From Streptomyces sp. H27-C3 (GTDB lineage: Bacteria; Actinomycetota; Actinomycetes; Streptomycetales; Streptomycetaceae): 64,000 nucleotides of DNA. The translations under genes were made by a program, and so were the position numbers. Positions 59,236 to 64,000 of this stretch are shown here, piece by piece (position 1 is the first letter of the stretch; each line of letters starts with the position of its first letter). The stretch lies in assembly GCF_030063415.1 (NCBI RefSeq), contig NZ_JASITA010000003.1:89600-153599 (forward strand), given 5' to 3'. The notes beneath the pieces were generated by a model. The model searched no databases, was not told where the DNA came from, and saw only the letters and a list, made by a program, of their open reading frames with translations.

Positions 59236-60648
59236 CTACCGAAGCACCGGCTCCGGCGGAAGCACTGCCACCGCCGCGCCGCGCCCCACCATCCCGTACA
59301 CCACGCCCCCCACAATCCCCGAGAGCACAAAACTGCAGTCCACCCCACCAGTGAGAGCGAGCAACGGACCTTCGTACAGCGGCGTCGACACCGCCGCGAG
59401 ACCGACCGCCGCCCCCAGCGCCCACGACACCGTCGCCGGTACGTTCCAGCCCGCGCGGAACCAGTAGACGCCGCCCTTCGCGCGGCGGTTGTAGACCTGG
59501 AGCGCCTCCGCGTCGTACCTGCCGCCGCAGCGGAAGTAACCGATCGTCGTGATGACCGCCCAGGGCGTGCCGATCGCGGTGAGCAGCAGCACGAAGGACG
59601 TCATCGCGGACTGCGCGTCCCACGCGAAGTGGCCCAGGAAGACGAACGCGGTGGCTACCGCGGCGACTACGAGCGTCGCCCGCGCCCGCGTCACACGCGG
59701 CAGGATCGCGTCGAGGTCGAGCCCCATCGAGTAGAGCATCAGGCCCGCGTTGCCGACCGACCCCGCGGAGGCCGCGAGCAGCAGCGGCACCAGATACCAG
59801 AAGGGTGCCGCGGCGACCAGCGGCCCCGCGTAGTCCAGCGCCGCGTCCGCCGCCAGCGCGGTGAAGGTGCCGAAGAGCTGCGGGATCAGCAGCCCGGCGA
59901 GCAGCCCGAGACAGGAGGCGACGAAGACGGCGCGGGAGCTGTGGCGGCGCGGCGAGATGTAGCGGGTGTAGTCGCCGAGCAGCGTGATGAAGGCGATCGG
60001 GCCGCTGAGCCCTGCGGCGACGGCCGACAGCAGCCAGGTCGGCCAGAAGCCGCCCAGGAGGTACGTCGAGCCGGTGGGCGGCGCGGCCGTGAAGTCACCG
60101 GCGTACGCGACGAGGCCGAGGAGCAGCAGCACGGTCATGCCGACGGCCAGCATCTTGCTGAGCCGTAGCAGGAGCCGGTAGCCGTAGATCGCACAGACCA
60201 CCGTCAGCCCCGCGAGCAGCGCGTACACCAGGGCGTGACTCGCGCCGTTGGCCGGCAGGCCGATCAGCCGGGCCAGCACGCCGACCATGACGTCGCCACC
60301 GATCCACAGGGTCAGCGCGGTGTAGCCGAGCGAGAGCAGCAGGCCGACGACCGAGCCGACGAGCCGCCCGCGTACGCCGAACTGGGCGCCGCTCGAGGTG
60401 GACAGGTTGGTCGCGGTGCGCAGCGAGACCAGCGCGAGCGGCGCCGTCAGCAGGGTGCCGACAACCGTGCCCGCCACGACGGAGGTGACGGCCGGCCACA
60501 GGCCGAGCCCGAAGGAGACCGGCAGCCAGCCGAAGATGATGACGCCGAGGCAGAGATTCGATCCGATGAGGATCGAAACGAGATCTCGGGGACCGCTGGT
60601 GCGTTCCCCGTCGGGGATGGTGTCGACTCCGCGCTGCTCGATTGGCAT
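59236..60648 (-). CDS. NCS1 family nucleobase/allantoin permease
   Basis: 470-residue membrane transporter with about 12 helices, of the purine-cytosine permease type. Characteristic parts: GSNLCLGVIIFGWLPVSFGL (helix 1), SSGAQFGVRGRLVGS (helix 3), the central LLGDYTRYISPRRHS loop and the C-terminal GYFRCGGRYDAEALQ. Start ATG 60648 with AGGAG 7 nt upstream. Cargo is probably a nucleobase, allantoin or hydantoin; the neighbouring amidase and urease-like genes suggest a nitrogen source. Confidence 0.9.
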   Translation of the reverse strand: MPIEQRGVDTIPDGERTSGPRDLVSILIGSNLCLGVIIFGWLPVSFGLGLWPAVTSVVAGTVVGTLLTAPLALVSLRTATNLSTSSGAQFGVRGRLVGSVVGLLLSLGYTALTLWIGGDVMVGVLARLIGLPANGASHALVYALLAGLTVVCAIYGYRLLLRLSKMLAVGMTVLLLLGLVAYAGDFTAAPPTGSTYLLGGFWPTWLLSAVAAGLSGPIAFITLLGDYTRYISPRRHSSRAVFVASCLGLLAGLLIPQLFGTFTALAADAALDYAGPLVAAAPFWYLVPLLLAASAGSVGNAGLMLYSMGLDLDAILPRVTRARATLVVAAVATAFVFLGHFAWDAQSAMTSFVLLLTAIGTPWAVITTIGYFRCGGRYDAEALQVYNRRAKGGVYWFRAGWNVPATVSWALGAAVGLAAVSTPLYEGPLLALTGGVDCSFVLSGIVGGVVYGMVGRGAAVAVLPPEPVLR

Positions 60649-60678
60649 GCCTTGGCTCCTGCTCCGCCGGACGACTAT

Positions 60679-60693
60679 TTGAGTGGCGTTCAA
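60679..60693. promoter_or_regulatory. Candidate operator, copy 1
   Basis: TTGAGTGGCGTTCAA, an inverted repeat (TTGA...TCAA), 31 bp in front of the NCS1 permease start. Confidence 0.55.
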
Positions 60694-60746
60694 TGTGGCT
60701 TAGCTCAAGGTGGCACGTCAATGCTTCCGCCACAGAAAATCAATTG

Positions 60747-60762
60747 TTAGAGTGGTGCTCAA
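60747..60762. promoter_or_regulatory. Candidate operator, copy 2
   Basis: TTAGAGTGGTGCTCAA, a close copy of the site at 60679-60693 (shared GAGTGGYGYTCAA), with GAG/CTC symmetric about TGGTG. It is 32 bp before the urease-like operon start. Two similar sites, each next to one of two divergent start codons, suggest a single regulator acting on both transcripts. Confidence 0.55.
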
Positions 60763-60794
60763 ATCGTGATTCATTCATCCGGAGGTGGGACGGC

Positions 60795-61493
60795 GTGCGC
60801 TTGACCCCGACCGAACGCGACCGGCTGCTGCTGTTCGGCGCGGCCGAGCTGGCCCGGGCGCGCCGGGCCCGCGGCCTGCGGCTCAATGTGCCGGAGGCAA
60901 CCGCGCTGATCGCCGACACCGTGTGTGAGGCGGCCCGCGACGGGCTGCGGCTCGCCGACGCGATCAACGCGGCGCGCGCCGTGCTCGGCCCCGACGACGT
61001 ACTGCCCGGCGTCGCCGACGTGGTGACCGAGGTACACGTGGAGGCCGTCTTCGACGACGGCTCGCGGCTCGCGGTCGTAGCGTCGCCGATCGGCGGCGGC
61101 CTGCTCGGCGACGACGCCCCCGGCGCGGTCCTGCCCGGCCCCGCGGACGCCGAGCAGCAGCCCGCGGTGCTGCTGACCGTGCGCAACACCGCGAGCGTCC
61201 CCATCAGCGTGACCTCGCACTTCCATTTCTTCGAGGCCAATCCGCGCCTCGACTTCGACCGCTCGGCGGCGTACGGCATGCGGCTGTGCGTCCCGGCGGG
61301 ATCGTCCGTGCGCTTCGACGCGGACGGCGGCGAGCGCGAGGTCGGCCTGGTCCCGATCGGCGGCGACCGGATCGCGATCGGTTTCGCGGGCCTGGTCGAC
61401 GGGCCACTGGACGCGCCGGGCGCGAAGGAAGAGGCCCTGCGCAGGGCAGTGGCCTGCGGTTATCTGGGATCCGAACGGGGAGCAGAGGCATGA
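60795..61493 (+). CDS. Urease gamma-beta fusion subunit
   Basis: 232-residue fusion of urease gamma (residues 1-100: RLTPTERDRLLLFGAAELA, LNVPEATALIADTVCEAARDG) and beta (about 130-225: VRNTASVPISVTSHFHFFEANP, LDFDRSAAYGMRL, all in part). The gamma part keeps the standard signature. GTG 60795 follows GGAGG by 9 nt. The alpha subunit overlaps its stop by four bases. Some actinobacteria carry such a fusion in addition to a classical ureABC cluster; I recall SCO5525/SCO5526 as the S. coelicolor counterpart. Confidence 0.92.
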   Translation: MRLTPTERDRLLLFGAAELARARRARGLRLNVPEATALIADTVCEAARDGLRLADAINAARAVLGPDDVLPGVADVVTEVHVEAVFDDGSRLAVVASPIGGGLLGDDAPGAVLPGPADAEQQPAVLLTVRNTASVPISVTSHFHFFEANPRLDFDRSAAYGMRLCVPAGSSVRFDADGGEREVGLVPIGGDRIAIGFAGLVDGPLDAPGAKEEALRRAVACGYLGSERGAEA

Positions 61494-63178
61494 GCATCGA
61501 TCCGCACGAGTACGCCGCCGTACACGGGCCCCGCGCCGGGGACCGGGTCAGGCTCGGAGACTCCGGGCTGACCGTGCGCGTCGAGTCCGACGCCCAGAAG
61601 CCCGGCGACGAGTTCCTGGCGGGCTTCGGCAAGACCGCCCGCGACGGGCTGCACCTGAAGGCCGCCGCCGTCCGCGAGACCTGCGACGTCGTCATCAGCA
61701 ATGTGCTGGTCATCGACGTGGCGCAGGGGATCCGCAAGGTGTCGATCGGTATCAGGGAGGGCCGGATCCACGCCATCGGGCGGGCCGGGAACCCGGACAC
61801 CCTCGAGGGTGTGGACGTGGTCGTCGGCACGGGCACCACCATCGTGTCGGGGGAGGGGCTGATCGCGACCGCGGGTTCCGTGGACACCCACGTCCACCTG
61901 CTCTCGCCCCGCATCATGGAAGCCTCGCTCGCGGCCGGCGTCACCACGGTCATCGGTCAGGAGTTCGGCCCCGTCTGGGGCGTCGGTGTCAACTCGCCCT
62001 GGGCGCTGCGGCACGCCTTCGGCGCCTTCGACGCCTGGCCGGTCAACATCGGCTTCCTGGCGCGCGGTTCGTCCTCCGACGCCGCGCCCCTGGTCGAGGC
62101 CCTCGCCGAGGGCGGGGCGTCCGGCTTCAAGGTGCACGAGGACATGGGCGCGCACACCCGCGCCCTGGACACCGCCCTGCGCGTCGCCGAGGAACACGAC
62201 GTACAGGTCGCGCTGCACAGCGACGGGCTGAACGAATGCCTCTCCGTCGAGGACACCCTCTCCGTCCTCGACGGCCGTACGATCCACGCCTTCCACATCG
62301 AGGGCTGCGGCGGCGGCCATGTGCCCAACGTCCTGAAGATGGCGGGCGTGGCGAACGTCATCGGCTCGTCCACCAACCCCACCCTCCCCTTCGGGCGGGA
62401 CGCGGTCGCCGAGCACTACGGGATGATCGTGTCCGTACACGGGCTCAAGACCGATCTGCCCGGCGACGCCGCCATGGCCCGCGACCGCATCCGCGCCGGA
62501 ACCATGGGCGCCGAGGATGTCCTGCACGACCTGGGCGCCATCGGAATCACCTCCTCCGACGCACAGGGCATGGGGCGCGCGGGCGAGACCGTGCGCCGGA
62601 CGTTCCAGATGGCCGGGAAGATGAAGGCCGAGCTCGGCCCGATGGACGGCGACGGCCCGGCCGACGACAACGCGCGCGTGCTGCGCTACATGGCCAAGCT
62701 GACCATCAACCCCGCCATCGCCCACGGCCTGGCCCACGAGATCGGGTCGATCGAGGCCGGCAAGATGGCCGACATCGTGCTGTGGAAGCCCCAGTTCTTC
62801 GGCGCGAAGCCGCAGCTCGTCCTTAAGTCGGGCTTCCCGGCGTACGGCGTCACTGGCGACCCGAACGCCGCGACCGACACCTGTGAGCCGCTCGTCCTGG
62901 GCCCGCAGTTCGGCTCGTACGGCGCGACCCCCGCCGAGATCTCGGTGGCCTTTGTCGCGCAGGCCGCCATCGACCAGGGCAACGACCAGATGCCCACCCG
63001 CCGCCGCCGCGTCGCGGTGCGCCACACGCGCGGCATCGGCCCCGCCGACCTGCGCCTCAACTCCCGTATCGGAGACGTCGGAGTCGACGCCCGCAGCGGC
63101 CTGGTCAGCCTCGACGGCGACCCGCTTCGCTCGGAGCCCGCCGACTCCGTCTCCCTCAACCGCCTCTACTTCCTCTAG
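61490..63178 (+). CDS. ureC: Urease alpha subunit (divergent)
   Basis: 562-residue catalytic subunit. In K. aerogenes numbering the nickel ligands are all kept: His134/His136 (DTHVHL), carbamylated Lys217 with His219 (GFKVHED), His246 (VALHSDG), His272 (AFHIEG) and Asp360 (SSDAQGMGR); Arg336 is also kept. The flap Cys319 is Val (SVHG for VCHH) and His321 is Gly, and the segment after the first His pair (GQEFGPVWGVGVNSP) differs strongly from classical ureases. No ureDEFG genes lie within the visible 2 kb. It may be a true but altered urease using accessory proteins from another locus, or act on a related compound. Confidence 0.88.
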   Translation: MSIDPHEYAAVHGPRAGDRVRLGDSGLTVRVESDAQKPGDEFLAGFGKTARDGLHLKAAAVRETCDVVISNVLVIDVAQGIRKVSIGIREGRIHAIGRAGNPDTLEGVDVVVGTGTTIVSGEGLIATAGSVDTHVHLLSPRIMEASLAAGVTTVIGQEFGPVWGVGVNSPWALRHAFGAFDAWPVNIGFLARGSSSDAAPLVEALAEGGASGFKVHEDMGAHTRALDTALRVAEEHDVQVALHSDGLNECLSVEDTLSVLDGRTIHAFHIEGCGGGHVPNVLKMAGVANVIGSSTNPTLPFGRDAVAEHYGMIVSVHGLKTDLPGDAAMARDRIRAGTMGAEDVLHDLGAIGITSSDAQGMGRAGETVRRTFQMAGKMKAELGPMDGDGPADDNARVLRYMAKLTINPAIAHGLAHEIGSIEAGKMADIVLWKPQFFGAKPQLVLKSGFPAYGVTGDPNAATDTCEPLVLGPQFGSYGATPAEISVAFVAQAAIDQGNDQMPTRRRRVAVRHTRGIGPADLRLNSRIGDVGVDARSGLVSLDGDPLRSEPADSVSLNRLYFL

Positions 63179-63187
63179 GGACCCGCC

Positions 63188-64000
63188 ATGACCTTCCGCA
63201 TGCCCGCCGAGTGGGCCCCGCACGAGCGCACCTGGATGGCCTGGCCGGGCCCCAACGTGACCTTCCCCAACGACGAGGAGCTCGCCGAGTCGCGCGCCGC
63301 CTGGGCGGCCGTGGCCCGCGCCGTACGCGGCTTCGAGCCGGTCACCATGGTGGTGGGACCCGGACAGTCGGACGGCGCCCGCGCGCTGCTCGGCCCGGAC
63401 ATCGACCTGGTCGAGCGCGAGCTCGACGACGCCTGGATGCGTGACATCGGCCCGACCTTCGTCACCGACGAGGAGGGCCGACTGGCCGCCGTGGACTGGG
63501 TGTTCAACGGCTGGGGCGCACAGGAGTGGGCCAGCTGGGAGCACGACGCCAAGATCGCCCGCCATGTCGCGGACCTCGCGGGCGTCGCCGTCCACAGCTC
63601 CCCCCTGGTCAACGAGGGCGGCGGCATCCATGTCGACGGCGAGGGTACGGTCCTGCTCACCGACACCGTCCAGCTCGGCCCGGAGCGCAACCCCGGCATG
63701 ACCCGCCAAGAGGTTGAGGCCGAGATCCACGCCAGGCTCGGCACGACCAAGGCGATCTGGCTGCCGCGCGGCCTCACCGCGGACTACCCGCCGCACGGCT
63801 ACGGCACCCTCGGACACGTCGACATCGTCGCCGCGTTCGCCGCACCCGGCGTGGTCGTCGCCCACACCCAGCCCGACCCGGCCCACCCCGACCACGAGCG
63901 GTGCAAGGCGAACGTGGCTCTGCTGCGTACCCAGACCGACGCGAAGGGGCGCCTGCTCAAGGTCGTGGAGATCCCCGCCCCGACCGTTCTCACCGAGGGC
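63188..64000 (+). CDS. aguA: Agmatine deiminase (N-terminal part)
   Basis: First 271 codons of a PPAD-family deiminase; the gene runs past the window end. It begins FRMPAEWAPHERTWMAWPG, and has DDAWMRDIGPTFV near residue 84, LVNEGGGIHVDGEGTVLLTD near 143, and GHVDIVAAFAAPGVVV (in part) near 210. It would turn agmatine into N-carbamoylputrescine and ammonia. The terminal Cys nucleophile is outside the window. It starts 9 bp after ureC and is likely in the same operon. Confidence 0.9.
   Translation, partial: MTFRMPAEWAPHERTWMAWPGPNVTFPNDEELAESRAAWAAVARAVRGFEPVTMVVGPGQSDGARALLGPDIDLVERELDDAWMRDIGPTFVTDEEGRLAAVDWVFNGWGAQEWASWEHDAKIARHVADLAGVAVHSSPLVNEGGGIHVDGEGTVLLTDTVQLGPERNPGMTRQEVEAEIHARLGTTKAIWLPRGLTADYPPHGYGTLGHVDIVAAFAAPGVVVAHTQPDPAHPDHERCKANVALLRTQTDAKGRLLKVVEIPAPTVLTEG

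Overview
The window is a continuous piece of a high-GC actinobacterial chromosome, almost certainly a Streptomyces core region. Codon third positions are nearly all G or C, GTG and TTG starts are common, and I saw no in-frame TTA codon in any gene called here. The order of the recognisable genes (dipeptide ABC transporter, cysteine desulfurase, mnmA, ligA, a GGDEF-EAL protein, gatCAB, a second GGDEF-EAL protein, ilvBNC, serA, proline catabolism, leuB, ilvE, urease) matches what I remember of the S. coelicolor SCO5477-SCO5527 interval. There are no rRNA or tRNA genes, no CRISPR array and no intact insertion sequence.

Layout. 1-4.4 kb: the end of a peptide-binding protein, then one permease and two ATPases of an oligopeptide importer. 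4.4-8.9 kb: a TRIC-like channel, a thioesterase whose 3' end has been joined to a DUF2382 remnant, a WYL regulator with an unusual Gly-rich tail, a TetR regulator, and two small membrane proteins. 9-17.5 kb: sulfur and tRNA-thiolation genes (cysteine desulfurase, mnmA), a peptidoglycan amidase, a hydrolase, LOG and SDR proteins, a half-length MetE-like protein and ligA. 17.7-24 kb: rmdB, a 23-bp tandem repeat array, and the gatCAB operon with a small extra gene inside it. 24-37.3 kb: Tat-exported phospholipase C, MMPL exporter, two small proteins, a giant LuxR regulator, a sugar dehydrogenase lipoprotein, an aldo-keto reductase and a 2-hydroxyacid dehydrogenase. 37.4-46.2 kb: cdgF, the attenuated ilvBNC operon and serA. 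46.2-50.2 kb: a PucR regulator divergent from the two proline-degradation enzymes. 50-55 kb: DUF1206 protein, secreted trypsin-like protease, AAC(2')-like acetyltransferase and a Tat-exported metallophosphatase. 55.3-57.9 kb: leuB and ilvE, followed by a large hairpin. 57.9-64 kb: amidase and NCS1 permease, divergent from a urease-like pair and an agmatine deiminase cut by the window end.

Functional themes. Branched-chain amino acid synthesis (ilvBNC, leuB, ilvE) is split over two loci, the first under a leader-peptide attenuator. Two membrane cyclic-di-GMP proteins sit 18 kb apart: RmdB has complete GGDEF and EAL active sites, while CdgF has an intact GGDEF with inhibitory site but a badly degraded EAL domain, and a near-perfect BldD-type box lies upstream of cdgF. 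The right end looks like a nitrogen-scavenging module in which the urease subunits are divergent and have no accessory genes nearby.

The most unusual signals are a roughly 166-nt hairpin directly after ilvE whose imperfect pairs are largely G-U wobbles on the ilvE-sense strand, the paired operators in front of the urease-like genes, the 23-bp array before gatC, the WYL regulator tail, and the thioesterase/DUF2382 deletion scar.
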